Below are positions 24,391 through 34,975 of a stretch of DNA of 64,000 nucleotides, in pieces. The stretch lies in NCBI GenBank assembly GCA_032158295.1, contig CM063247.1, forward strand, positions 12,258,399 through 12,322,398. Direction: 5' to 3'. The notes below the pieces were generated by a model that was given only the letters and a program-made list of their open reading frames with translations, was not told the origin of the DNA and searched no databases. The position numbers were made by a program, and so were the translations under genes. Within the stretch, counting starts at the first letter, position 1. Each line of letters starts with the position of its first letter. The DNA comes from Pycnopodia helianthoides. Its lineage: Eukaryota > Echinodermata > Asteroidea > Forcipulatida > Asteriidae.

Positions 24391-26082
24391 ACAACAATGA
24401 TAAGTTGTCTATTGTACTTACTCAGTTGGGTCTTACACGCAATCAAAGGCAATGGACTGAGGCCAGGAAGCGTTACTTCCTCATCATGGGACAATCAGAA
24501 GCTAAGAAACTTCCTTTTTTTTCAGTCTGGGAGGTTGGGCGATGTCAATTTCTTGTCTTTTCTTTCCTTAATTTATTTATTTATCTCCCCTCCCTTTTTA
24601 ATCTGTAGACTTTACACAGACTTAACCCTCCTGACAGACTGGTACCACAGACTGCCACAAAGTACCATACCGTCCAAGTTTTGGGTGCATGGGTTTATTC
24701 TGTTTGTACAGCTGGTGTTATGTGCAAACCCAATGGCTTGTGTACTGCGGACTTAAACTCCACAGCCTCCTGTGGAACTTTGTGGCAATGAGCCAGTTGG
24801 GCAGGAGAGTATACTGATAGTAATAGCGACTGTGTCTGTATTTGTACTTCAAGTGGGTGTACTTGTGCTGCTCTTTAGTTTGCCCTTATCCCGCTAAATG
24901 TAACAAAATGCACCAGTTGGACGGTTGTTGTATTCGGCTGCATTTGGCAGCCCATTCAAATCCCATACACAGTTGTACTCACTGTAATGCATTTTAAAAG
25001 CAAAGTTCAGGGCCCCAACATGCACAGTAAAGTCCCCAGAAACTTCAGTGCATAGATTAATGCATTTAAGCAGGATAACTGTCAAGTGCTGAGGCTGGCG
25101 TTAATCAGGGCCCAATTTCATGGCTCAAAATTCTGTGCTTGCAGTGCCTTGTAACGCATACAATTCTATGGGCCTATTGTACAGCCTTATGCTGTAAGCA
25201 CCCTGTAAATTCATAATTGATACCTCAGTCTCACCGTAAGTTTGTTTTAAGTTAAATACAACATTACGCCACTTCCTTGTCCATTAATCATGGTAAACCA
25301 ATTAGTACTCCATAATCACCTATGAAGTTCATGGAGACAATTTAGCAGAATGAAACTCAGTCATAGTTCTAGGAGTTTAAATGAATGTGCTGTATTCCTG
25401 ATGATCTGCACAGTAGCTGCAGTTTAACAATAGTGTGCTCCATACAAAATACGATGTACGTTTATAAAAAAAATTCCCTCTTGTTTAATCCGATCGTGTC
25501 AACTTGCTGAAGCACAGAAGGAAGTTGTACCATTGACAATTGATAACGAGCGTACAGGCTTGCATGTTAATAGGAGAGACCAAACTGGTATGCAATTCTG
25601 GTCCACGATAACTAGCCGTTTGCATGTCATGCATGTTACCAATGGAAGCAGCCAGATTTGTTTTCGAAAGGCGAGTCGGTTTCAGGATGACGGCAAGAAT
25701 TCATTGATTTTTGCAATATTTTTTTTGCGGAGTGAAGTTTCTTAAAACAATCTCTACCTCACTGACATGACTGAGAATACAAAGAACACATCAAGCCTTA
25801 TTTTGCCGAGATCCGGTTTTTACGAAAGAACTGCAGATGTGCATTAACGTGATGGGCAAACAATGTCGAGCCACTTTGAACTTAACAATATATTTATCAT
25901 TGGTTGCATCTAAAAACGAATCTTGTGTCTGAAACAAAACAATTAAAATATGATTATTTTTATTTACGCAAAATCTGCCCAAAGATTACCCGAGTATAAA
26001 TGATGTATTTAGGCAGTACCAAACACATGAGAACGGGGAAGCAGAACACTGTACATTGTTTAGAGGCTACGTGAATACTCAC

Positions 26083-26339
26083 ACTTCCAGAATTCGGTCT
26101 CCCTTCGAAACACCAGCTTTTTCGGCTGCCCCTCCCTCCAACACGGCGCTGACATGCTGCAGGGGGGCGTACAGCTCGCCGTTGATACTCTTCAGTTGTC
26201 CCCCTTCGCTGACCTGACCCCTCACGTTAAACCCAAAGCCGGTGTCACTCTTCGAGATGGTGACAACCCGGGGTTTGTTGGCTTTCAGCACATTGGGTGA
26301 GCGCTCCGAAGCGGTGGATCCCTCCTCGTCGTCCGCCAT
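26083..26339 (-). CDS. SNX27: Sorting nexin-27, first coding exon (PDZ domain)
   Basis: SNX27 sits on early endosomes and couples PDZ-ligand cargo to the retromer complex for return to the plasma membrane. This exon encodes 85 residues plus two bases of the next codon. A short acidic N-terminus ([13 protein letters not shown]) precedes the PDZ domain from about residue 22. The ligand-binding loop GFGFNVRG is present. So is the long beta3-beta4 hairpin ([20 protein letters not shown]), which in mammals binds the retromer subunit VPS26. The exon ends in KGDRILEV, where GT|GTGAGT splits the last codon, at the same place in the protein as I recall for vertebrate SNX27. The start is the ATG at 26337-26339 in the context AACATGGCG. 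The PX and FERM-like parts are not in the window. The family is identified beyond reasonable doubt by the hairpin. Confidence 0.95.
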
Positions 26340-27379
26340 GTTCACGTACACATGTCAAGTTGGCGATTTCCTAAATAAAGGGAAAGCTCCAGCTAGGTGC
26401 AGGCGTCTCTCGTTTATCGTGCAAAACTACCTGAGTGATGTTACCAAGTGCATTTGCCGAATGTGACCTCTGAGCACGCTTTTACGGGTGAGAATATTTG
26501 CTGTGCTGAATTGAAACAGCAAACCGCAAGAATATTATTGAGTTTAGAGTTCAGAGTTCTTCACTATTGAATGCGCGCATGCAGGAAATTTCAGCATATG
26601 GGGGGGGGGGGGGACAGACGGACGTATTCAAGTCATGTGACTTGAATACTGCTGGCAGGATTTCATTTCTAGAGGGCGTCCTTCTAAAAAAACAAGAGCA
26701 CATGGCACATGCACAAAATATGGGTGTCAATGTTGACTGTTGCTGATGGGAGCGGAGCCTAGGGATTCAGGTATGATTAAGACACTAGAGAACCCTGAGT
26801 TCCCTTAAACAAAACATGCAGAAAATCTTCTGCAAATTACTGTGTGGTATACCTCGAAGAATGATAGTTTTAGTGAATCATCCATACAGACTGTCACTGA
26901 AATTCATAAAATAGTAACCAACTGTCTCACTGGACTAAACCTTTACTTTAGGTTACATTTTAAGTTTTACAAAATAGCATTACGGGCCCTGTTAAAATTC
27001 AACTGCTTTTGTATCCTGGGACTCCTCAGTGGGGGTGGGCGGGGATCGGCATACTTCAATTTCTTTCCTTCGTGCTTCAACTTAAAAAATTGCAGGAAAA
27101 ACAAATATTTTGTTACATTGACATATAAATGAAATTACCAAAAACCAAACTCGGGGCAACAGGAAGGATTGTACTGCTGGAAAAAAATGTTTTGTTAGTC
27201 TTGTTTGAGGCAACGTAGCTCTAACCATGCAGGGATTTTGTTCCTCCATGCAATAACAAACCACCATAATCCTTCTTGAACAGACAATTAAATTAATGTC
27301 AAAAGTATACCAACTAAATCAGCAGGTGCCAAAGTTGAAGTTGAAATTCAATCCCTTGAAATATTTTGTTTGATCAAAG
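26340..27379. promoter_or_regulatory. Divergent promoter region of SNX27 and GTDC1
   Basis: About 1.04 kb separates the two start codons, which point away from each other, so both promoters and 5' leaders must lie here unless non-coding first exons reach into the neighbours. The interval holds a G14 run at 26600-26613 followed at once by a 26-bp palindrome (26624-26649). Modest CpG content lies next to the SNX27 start. No TATA box at a convincing position was seen on either strand. Confidence 0.5.
26624..26649. promoter_or_regulatory. 26-bp palindrome between divergent genes
   Basis: GTATTCAAGTCA and its exact reverse complement flank a TG centre, so both 12-bp arms pair perfectly. Its place in the shared promoter region makes a dimeric factor site or a cruciform possible. 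No known factor consensus is recognised across the full arm. Confidence 0.6.
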
Positions 27380-27597
27380 ATGAAGCAAATGATGGACTGT
27401 CCAGAAGAAGAAAACGGCTGCAGAACGTTAATTATTGAACCATTCTACGGAGGATCTCACAAACAGTTGATCGACCTACTGATGGAGAGGGTGCCCTCCT
27501 GCGTGAAGTATACGCTTCCTGCCAAGAAATGGCACTGGAAGGCGAGGACGTCTGCTCTCCATTTTGCTCAGGTTGTGCCGAGAAATGAACGTTACAA
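27380..27597 (+). CDS. GTDC1: GTDC1 coding exon 1
   Basis: Residues 1-72 plus two bases, ending TACAA|GTAGGT. It carries [17 protein letters not shown] and [19 protein letters not shown], the most conserved N-terminal block of the family. The first eighteen or so residues have no counterpart in human GTDC1 as I recall it. Confidence 0.95.
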
Positions 27598-30500
27598 GTA
27601 GGTTGCAGTCATCTGTCTACTTTTAGAAATTATTCCAAATTGGGTAATACTTGTAGTGCCCAATTGGAACCCTGTCCCAATAAGGATAACAATCGTCCCC
27701 AATCGGTGAAACCTTCAGCCCATACACTTTCCCCAGCCAAAATCTTATCACATAGCAGTCTGAGATGTTCTCACAAAATATTCCTAATAATTATGTGGGT
27801 TGAACAAAGATTTACCCAGTAAGTTTCCCAAGTGGTTTATTACTTGACATATAATGATTAGTTGTGTACACATATTTTTCAGAGTTCTCTTTGCTAGTAG
27901 TGTCTTGAATCTGGCCGAGTTGGTGGCCCTACGGATGGATCTCGCCGGTCTTCATAAAGTCTTGTACTTCCATGAGAATCAGCTGATTTATCCCATCAGG
28001 AAACAACAAGATCGAGACTTCCAGTATGGCTACAATCAGATCATGTCATGGTGAGGGGGTTTGGGGGTTTTTCATTGTATTGTAGGGGTGACTGATGTCA
28101 ATCCATGGGCATGAGAGTTTAAGTTTGTACGACTATGAGATTTAGAAAGGAGGTTTTTGCAAGGCAGTACACTGTGCTGCCCCCTTTCCAAAGCAGCATG
28201 GACAGCCTTTTCAAAATATTAGATTAGTGCCAGTTTTCTAAAAGAATTTTCACCATAAAATTTGAAACCTCTTCACCTCTTCTGTATGACATCCCTAGAG
28301 GAAAAATGTACACATACCAACGGCTGTTTGAAAAGTAACATTTTTTTAAGCCCATGCATTTTTATGGAGAGTGAAGAAACCAGTTGTGCATACTGAAACT
28401 GCAGTTGTGTTTTCACTTGGCAAGCATGGCTGCCTGTCAACAAGGTTTCTCCTTGCTTGCCAAAATGCTGCTGCACTTTTTTTCCCTAATAAAGTCATCA
28501 AGAGGTATGCATTGAGGATAGGTTACATTTGTACTTTTTATGTTTTGCATTTTTATCTCCAAATTTGCAGTCTTGTTGCAGACACGGTTCTCTTTAATTC
28601 CCGATACAACATGGAGTCCTTCCTATCTGCCATTGATTCCTTCCTCGGTGTGATCCCGGTACCAGACTATAGATTAAAGGGCACTGCCACGCAGATCCGA
28701 CCCAAGTGCAGAGTCCTGCACTTTCCTCTGGAGCTGCCTCATCTGGAGAAACAGTCTTGTGATCAAGCTGGAGGATGTAGACAAAGTACATTTCACTGCT
28801 CGGATGATCCAAAGACTGGAGAGAACCTGACCAGTGATTCCTCTTCGTCAGGAAGACTCTCAGGAGATTGTCTAAGAAATGATCAGATGGTCAGCCTTGA
28901 TGCAGGGACTGGCGACGACCAGTTTGAGACTCGTACTTCAAGAGATGATGTAGAAAATGAAGTCACACTAAAGCTGCTTGATAGCGGTAGTCAGGTTGGA
29001 TCGGATGGTTCCAAGAGCAAAGATGCAGTCTGTCACTCTAAGGAAGTGGATGAGGAGACTGGTGTCCATGCAGACTGCAATCGTCATGTACCACCTGGAG
29101 AGAGATGTCTTGATCTGAAGTCAATCTCCCAGCATCCTCTTCACATACTATGGGCTCACAGATGGTACAGTGCTTATTTAACAAAAGTCCTAAATCCAAA
29201 ATCCTTTCATTTGTGAGCGTAAATTCAACTGAGACACCATCGATTTAGTAAAGCAGTCACCAAAGGGAGAAGAAATGGTCCACATTGTGTCTAAGTTTGT
29301 AAAGTGATTTCTGAAGCTTTGTAAGATGTGGAAATAAGAAGTTAGTGTAAATAGTAAACTTGCGGGTACAATCAAGTGTAAAATCTCTTCTGGAAGAAGT
29401 GTTGGTTTTGAGAAGAGTCGTTGTGGTCTCAACATTTAACAGTGTACTCTGCTAGTCTTAAGAGTATACTGTAGGTTTATGTTTGCAGTGATGTACATAG
29501 TCTGTAAACCTCCCGAATTGTAACGTCTGGGAGGTTGTCAGTCTAGAATTGGGGGAACCCTTGGTCAGCAAGCCATGTATTAGGAATTTTCACATTTGGC
29601 AAATCTCATTGCTGTAATATGTTGCAACTCAGAAATTTCTCATTCACCTTTAAACGCTTGCAGGGAACACGACAAAAACCCTGACCTGTTTTTCCACACC
29701 GTGATGAAACTCCAGGACATGGGCCTGGACTTCAGACTCTCCATCCTGGGTGAGAAGTTCTCCGACGTACCTGGTAACTCAAAATACCATTGTTGAATCT
29801 TTTCAAATTTCCAGGAATCCCCCAATTTATCATTTACATTGACCTCTCGCATTGGCTGCCATCGCTGAATAAATGTGCATACGTGAAGAGCTATCATTGG
29901 CTGAGAGTTGTGTGCTGTGTGTACATGCATGCATGTTTCCATTGTTTGTCATCAAAGATGGCAGCCAATGCAAGGGTCTATGGGGCTGTATTCAAATTGA
30001 TGGCTACAGCTATGGCTATGACTGGTATTAGCAGGTTGTTGGTAAGGACGTACTCTGTTTTAACGCATGATGCGGAAATCTAGCCGTATCTGAAGATAAT
30101 GTACTCTGCAGGACCCAGTTTCAGCAAGCTGGTAGATCACACAAATTTGCTTAGCACATAAACTTAGGCACCAGGGCCTAATGTCATAGAGTTGCTGCAG
30201 CACAAAAAGTATCTAAGCACAAAACAATTTTGTTTACTAGAAGTAGGTTACCAGCCAAAATACCATTTCACAGGTGCAATTTGTGACTGGTGTCCTGCTA
30301 AATTGCGCTTACCAGAATTTTTGTTAGGCAATACTTTCTGCTCAAGCTGCTCGAAGCTGTTAAGCAGAAAATATTGCTTAGCAAAGTTCTTTATGCTATC
30401 ATTTTTAGTGGTATCAAATTGAAAATATGGCAAAATATACATCACATTAAAGAGAATTATGCACTTTTTCCAGCCGGTACAGTTTGTTGGGGTATGCTTA

Positions 30501-33500
30501 TGTGCCAGGCAGTAAATAATGTTTATTGTTATGTAGCAATAAGCGCTACACAGATGTAGGCAGGAATAGCATTTATATACTGTGACAGGCAGGTTTTCAA
30601 AAATAAAAAATTACGATCTTCCCAACAAGGGAATTTTGCAGTGCTCCCCATTAGGGGATAAAAATGCCAAGTTGGCAACAATCAGTCTCCTTCTTAAAAC
30701 AATGATTTAATGCCTATCATGAGTATGAATTGCACAAATAAATAAATTATGATTCAGTAACTAGACGACAATACTTATTCTAGTCATTGTGAAATCAGTG
30801 GTTAGCCTGGCCAGATTCGAACCTACAACCTTGTGATTGCAAGTCCTGCAGTCTAACCACTTGACGACGGTTGACATGGGTTATGATTTCCCTATTGAAT
30901 TCTTGCCTCTACCATATAGACATCTTTACTGAAGCTCAGTTCAAGCTACAAGACCACATCATCAACTGGGGTTATCTCTCCAGCAAGGAGGAGTATTATA
31001 AAGTGCTGCTGTCTGCTGACATTGCTGTATCGACGGCGAACCATGAGTTCTTTGGAGTTGCAATGTGAGTTGGAATTAATGGGGGAGGGGGGAGGGGGGC
31101 ATTAAAGTAGTCAACTTTTGTAGGCTTTTTGAGAGAAGCCAGGATCCAGCTAGAGCTGTGCATTGAGAGAGTGGCAGCATGGAGGACCAGTTTTCTTTGG
31201 TCACCATGGTTGCTGGATGCCATTTTTCGGTGCCAAAAGTAGCATAACTCAATGTGCAGTCTAGTCTGGCATCTTGCAGGCATTAGCCCGTTGTCTTCTG
31301 TCTCAGCTAAAATTGTTTCTTTTGCAAAAGTCTGTCCTTTGATCTTGTAGTGGTTTTTCTCGTACTGTTATTACACTGCAACTTGTTATAGAATCATACA
31401 TGGACAGTTTTTGTGGTTTCATGTTTTTTTTAATGTACAGGTTGGAAGCAGTGCATTGTGGATGCTATCCACTCTGTCCGAATCGATTAGTGTATCCGGA
31501 AATATTTCCAAGTAAGTTCATTCATTCTGGCTTGGCTCTCACTATCAAGAACAAATTGAGTCTGAAAACAGAATTTTGTATGTCAGCCTGGTTTTAAAAA
31601 AAAAGTAATTATTTTCTTTAGGTTTAAAGAAATCATGTTCATTGTTCTACATCTCTAGTGTATGGATACTGTTCTGTTAAGCTCCTTGAAACCTACAACT
31701 CAAATGGTGTCATTAAAAAAAAATTTATTGAGATTTCAGACCTTTATTTGTCAGAAATGACTCAGGACCTTGAAAAATAAATTCTCGCGTTACATTAAAC
31801 TCAGGCTCAGGGGCTTTATGAAGGCAGTGTTACCTAGTTTCATACATTGATATCTGTTCTACATGTATGTAGAGTAACAAATTCCAAGTCATATTAAATC
31901 ATTAAAATTGTAATGTCAGGTCTGGTCAAGGTCCTCGGCTCTCACACTCCCCTAACCCGGATCTAGCCTCGCCAGCTATTGGACACAATAATTGGTATGG
32001 TGCCTATAATCACCATAGAAGTGAAATAACCAAACATGGGATGAGAGAAAGATTAGGTAAAAACCTGATATTTTTCTCTCATCCCATGGTCAGCTATTGG
32101 AGACAGAGCTTTCTCTCGCATTGCACCTTGTCTTTGGAGCTCATTACTGCTTGACTATAAATTCACAGAACAATTAAATCCATCAATCTTCAAATGACAG
32201 CTCAAGACTCATCCCTTCGATTGAACATGTAAGATCCGGGACTTCCTCTTTGCAAACCAGTGCCCTTAAATGGCATTTTTTGTCAGATACCATGCACTTA
32301 ATTAGTGCAGTTTATTGTTATTATTATTATTATTATCAATGAACCAAGATTTATGATACCTGTGGTAACAAAAACACATTCAGGGTTCTGCCCACGGGGT
32401 TGGTGGCGGGGAAAACCAGCCCCGCACTCAGTATTCCCCAACCACCACTAGCAGACTTTTCTCTGTTTCCGACCACCACACATTTTCAACATTTTTAAAG
32501 CAAAAACTTTTGCTTTTCAAAGGTTTTCATTGAAATGTAAACATTGCGTATTTATCTGTAAAAAAAAAATGTATCAAAACCATAAATTGTGTGTACTTCT
32601 TTGGTATGAGTCTATTTCTAAGATCTACTGTGTAACTGATCCATCTCACAATGGTTTCCAAGGAAACATTTTTCCTCCATTTAAGAAACCCTTTCCTCAG
32701 AAATTACCCAGTAATTTGCATTATTTGCCCAGTGGAATTTCTGTTTTTCTCTGCACAGCAGGTTTGAATGCGATGGCACACAATATGCGGACACAATTAA
32801 ATGCTTGCTATTATATGGCCATGCCAGCCCGAACTTGTTCTTTGTCAAGCAGACAACCTTACTGTTCCACTGATTTTTCATCTCATATTCTTAAAGGGGC
32901 ACGTTGCCTCCGAATTGGGCTGTAATTAGTATGGTTGGAAAGAACATTTAAAAGTAGAATATAATGATTCACATAAATACCTCTTGAAATTGTGTGGTTT
33001 TTGTTCAATTTCATGACTACATGGTCCATCACTTTGAAGGACCAAATTTTCAATTCAACACAATGGCGGACCATATGTTCCGCTGGTTGTATTTCCAGAG
33101 TCAAATTTATATTTTTTGTAATCACGACTCACTAATTACAACACACTGTAGGTGTTTTAGTGCAGGAACAACTCTTGAAAAAGGATAAGGAGCAATTCCA
33201 GACAGCAGCATTTTATGAGATTTGAGGCAATGAGCCCCTTTAAGATGCCAGGTTGATTTCTTACATTAAACTGATTTGTTCGCTGTATTTGGCTGTTCTC
33301 ATTCCACAGGGGAATACCTGTACTCCACACCACAACAGTTGTTCAAAAGACTGAGGGAGTTTTGTAGACACCCACATCTAATAAGAAAACATATTCTCAA
33401 GGTTTGTGTGCACAGAATTTATGAGATTTCTAGCCACTCTTCTATGCTTCCTGTTTGGAATAACCCTTTGAAATTAAAGACAATGTACAGGGGGCGGTTT

Positions 33501-34801
33501 CTCAAAGCACTAAGATTCATCAGAAGATGAGTTGTCACACTTATTGCTTAGCAATAAAGATTGGTTTGCACTTAAGATCAATCTTAACTCTTTGTGAAAT
33601 CGAGCCCAGGATTGGTAATTGTTGATAAGGGAAAAAAAAGTTTTTAATCTGAAAGCTCACATATTTATTTCCCAGGGAAAACTTTCAGCGAAACATTTGT
33701 TTTCAGTGGTGCCCAGCTATTAGAAACATTCAATGATATAAAAATAAAAAACTGTATGAGTGTAAAGTTCACACCGTTACCATTCCTCAGGAGAATTATT
33801 TTCATCTGAAATACTGTCAAATTTGAGGAAATAGCGTTTGCAGACCCCCAAATCCCTGCTGCTTATTTTGATGGCTAGTATTGGTTTCCTGGTGGGGAAA
33901 CAAAAGAATGTTGTTTTTTATTGCTGTTTTAATGAAAACGAAACTACTGAATTGGATGCAACTTGCACAGGTTGTTGTCATGGTGTATTTATTGAAAATA
34001 AGAGGATATGAACGAACTTCCTTTTTCAAAAAATAACGATGTACTTTCACTTTGTCTGCCTGTTTGAAGGCCCGTAAAATACATGTTTTCTGATAACTGG
34101 TTTTGAAAAGGGCCATAGTTTTCTTTACACATTTAAAGGAACATTACAGAATTGGTAAGAAAAGAACTTGTAAAACATACTTTTTTATCACAGATTTACA
34201 TAAAACTTACACGGTCTAATGATGATGATAGTAGAAAACTTCCTTTGAAATAATTCTGTCTGAAATGCCATATTTGATGAGAAATGAATAAACTAATTTT
34301 GCGATTGGAGTTTATCGCTCAGTGAGCGTTTTATTCATTTGTTGAATCTATATGATTTCATGCAAATGTGTAATCGGTTTTTCACTATTTTCTCGTGACC
34401 CAGATGGCTGATCGATCTCAAACTTCTACAGGTTTGTCAGTTTATGTATATGGTGGATTGCATAAAGTGCTTGCACTGCCAGCAACTGTTTTGTTAGCAA
34501 AACCAATTCTGTAATGTTCCTTTAAGCAATGTACACACTATACAGGAACACAACGCTGGGCAACAAAATGTGCAAATACAAGCAAGACTTACACAGTCTA
34601 CAACAATCATCATCCATGTTATTTTTGCTACAGTGCGACATCTCAAAGTTCAGCTGGGAGAAACTAAGATGCAAGTACCTGTCAATATTGGACCCAACGT
34701 CATCGATCGACCAAGCAGAAACTCCCCACACTGATGTAGTAGGAGCCGCCACCCCCTCAGAAGCAGCTTACTCTAAGGTTTCAACTCTATCAATCAGCTG
34801 A
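27380..34801 (+). CDS. GTDC1: tRNA-queuosine alpha-mannosyltransferase (GTDC1/QTMAN), eight coding exons
   Basis: The enzyme transfers mannose to queuosine at the wobble position of tRNA-Asp; this function of GTDC1 is known from vertebrates and inferred here. Coding exons: 27380-27597, 27883-28050, 28571-29164, 29664-29773, 30920-31064, 31441-31511, 33310-33401 and 34634-34801. Every junction is GT-AG and all phases agree, giving 521 residues against about 458 in human. The N-terminal domain has [11 protein letters not shown] (about 20-30), [17 protein letters not shown] and [11 protein letters not shown] variable acidic and Ser-rich stretch fills residues about 185-315. The C-terminal GT-B domain has the EX7E motif (E406 and E414 in [10 protein letters not shown]) of retaining GT4-type enzymes, then CGCYPLCP and YPEIFP. 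An in-frame TGA at 27371-27373 supports the start. No break is visible, so the gene looks functional. Confidence 0.95.
27883..28050 (+). CDS. GTDC1: GTDC1 coding exon 2
   Basis: Preceded by 'catatttttcag' and ended by CATG|GTGAGG. It encodes [15 protein letters not shown] and [20 protein letters not shown], completing residues 73 to 128 plus two bases. Confidence 0.95.
28571..29164 (+). CDS. GTDC1: GTDC1 coding exon 3 with long variable insert
   Basis: Preceded by 'aaatttgcag' and ended by AGATG|GTACAG. The start encodes [18 protein letters not shown] and the end LHILWAHRW; both are family hallmarks. Between them lie about 130 residues rich in Asp, Ser and Gly that look disordered. Vertebrate GTDC1 also has a divergent insert here. 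Confidence 0.95.
29664..29773 (+). CDS. GTDC1: GTDC1 coding exon 4
   Basis: Preceded by 'acgcttgcag' and ended by CCTG|GTAACT. It encodes [20 protein letters not shown] and then [12 protein letters not shown], the start of the C-terminal glycosyltransferase domain. Confidence 0.95.
29839..29980. mobile_element. Miniature inverted-repeat element in GTDC1 intron 4
   Basis: Left 'cgcattggctgccatcgc' and right 'agatggcagccaatgcaagg' are inverted copies; the centre matches 6246-6378. It is followed directly by a second element at 29984-30095 and then by GGGCCCAATTTC-type sequence at 30113-30370, so intron 4 is a stack of small elements. Confidence 0.75.
29984..30095. mobile_element. 'ggctacagctatg' inverted-repeat element in GTDC1 intron 4
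   Basis: 'gatggctacagctatggcta', 'aaggacgtactctgttttaa' and 'gcggaaatctagccgtatct' match the copies at 51490 and 62776. Confidence 0.65.
30113..30370. mobile_element. GGGCCCAATTTC-type elements, decayed, in GTDC1 intron 4
   Basis: 'gggcctaatgtcatagagtt', 'taggttaccagccaaaatac', 'tgtgactggtgtcctgctaa' and 'tctgctcaagctgctcgaag' follow the family order. The first 60 bp look like the broken end of a second copy. Confidence 0.6.
30795..30872 (-). mobile_element. tRNA-like SINE head, GTDC1 intron 4
   Basis: On the minus strand, 'agtggttagactgcaggact' (A-box-like) is followed by 'gttgtaggttcgaatctggc' (B box). No body with a match to the other SINEs is visible and the ends do not form an acceptor stem, so it is a SINE fragment or tRNA relic. 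It lies only about 50 bp before GTDC1 exon 5. Confidence 0.55.
30920..31064 (+). CDS. GTDC1: GTDC1 coding exon 5
   Basis: Preceded by 'ctaccatatag' (a weak polypyrimidine tract) and ended by GCAAT|GTGAGT. It encodes [15 protein letters not shown] and [11 protein letters not shown], including the first Glu of the EX7E motif. Confidence 0.95.
31441..31511 (+). CDS. GTDC1: GTDC1 coding exon 6
   Basis: Preceded by 'aatgtacag' and ended by TTCCAA|GTAAGT. It encodes [20 protein letters not shown], with the second Glu of EX7E. Confidence 0.95.
31512..33309 (+). other. GTDC1: GTDC1 intron 6
   Basis: The longest GTDC1 intron (1.8 kb), bounded by GTAAGT and 'attccacag'. It contains the LINE 3' remnant at about 32095-32337 and otherwise unremarkable AT-rich DNA. 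Confidence 0.9.
32095..32337 (+). mobile_element. Non-LTR retrotransposon (LINE) 3' fragment
   Basis: One frame reads [15 protein letters not shown] and, after a variable stretch, a TGA and then QLKTHPFD followed by a stop. This is the usual last segment of a LINE ORF2 (RAFS-APRLWNSLP and FK-LKTHLF in related elements). After about 90 bp of 3' UTR-like sequence comes (TTA)n at about 32317-32336, as in CR1/L2-type elements that end in a short tandem repeat. It is strongly 5' truncated, with an internal stop: a dead copy. Confidence 0.75.
33310..33401 (+). CDS. GTDC1: GTDC1 coding exon 7
   Basis: Preceded by 'cattccacag' and ended in phase 0 by CTCAAG|GTTTGT. It encodes [18 protein letters not shown] and LIRKHILK, close to the vertebrate protein. 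Confidence 0.93.
34133..34525 (+). mobile_element. 393-bp TTAA foldback MITE, copy 2 (GTDC1 intron 7)
   Basis: Begins TTAAAGGAACATTACAGAAT and ends ATTCTGTAATGTTCCTTTAA. It is the reverse-orientation sister of 21677-22077. The centre carries AATGAATAAAC and GTTTTATTCATT, which pair as an inner foldback. It sits about 110 bp before the last GTDC1 acceptor without disturbing it. Confidence 0.85.
34634..34801 (+). CDS. GTDC1: GTDC1 coding exon 8 and stop
   Basis: Preceded by 'tttttgctacag' and read in phase 0 to TGA at 34799-34801. It starts [19 protein letters not shown], matching the last conserved block of the family (FSW at the same place in vertebrates), and ends in a divergent Ser/Thr/Ala-rich tail of about 33 residues. 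Confidence 0.92.
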   Translation, partial: CDISKFSWEKLRCKYLSILDPTSSIDQAETPHTDVVGAATPSEAAYSKVSTLSIS

Positions 34802-34887
34802 CAATGAAACTCTGCAATTAAGAGAGATGGGGAGCCCCCAACTCACTCAATTCCCTTTGCCTCCCCCCTCTTGTAACCCCCCCCCAA

Positions 34888-34975
34888 AAAAAAAAAATAA
34901 TAATAAAATAAAAAATAAAAAATAAATAAATAAAATAAATAAATAAAAAATAAATAAATACGAAATTAAATTTTA
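34888..34975 (+). repeat. AATAAA-rich microsatellite downstream of GTDC1
   Basis: A run built from AATA, AAATA and AAT units gives many overlapping AATAAA hexamers about 100 bp after the GTDC1 stop. It may serve as the poly(A) signal region, giving a very short 3' UTR; this is inferred from position only. On the minus strand it is a T-rich tract. Confidence 0.7.

Larger units (their letters stand above)
1..26082 (-). other. SNX27: Long first intron of SNX27 (partial), repeat-rich
   Basis: Everything left of the SNX27 first coding exon lies downstream of it on the minus strand. I looked for the rest of the PDZ domain, the PX domain and the FERM-like domain and recognised none, so the interval is best read as a first intron of at least 26 kb that runs out of the window. 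It holds SINE units, miniature inverted-repeat elements and simple repeats, listed separately. No long coding ORF here resembles a known family. Stretches at about 2000-3700, 12300-13600, 16300-20600, 22080-23300 and 24400-26080 hold nothing I can name beyond short simple repeats; they could include regulatory DNA, but the sequence alone does not show it. Confidence 0.55.

Noticed and set aside
1..26082. SNX27 exons 2 and later
   Set aside because: I looked for the end of the PDZ domain (after RILEV), the PX motif (YREF-like) and the FERM-like part on minus and saw none, so no exon is claimed. A profile search would be decisive.
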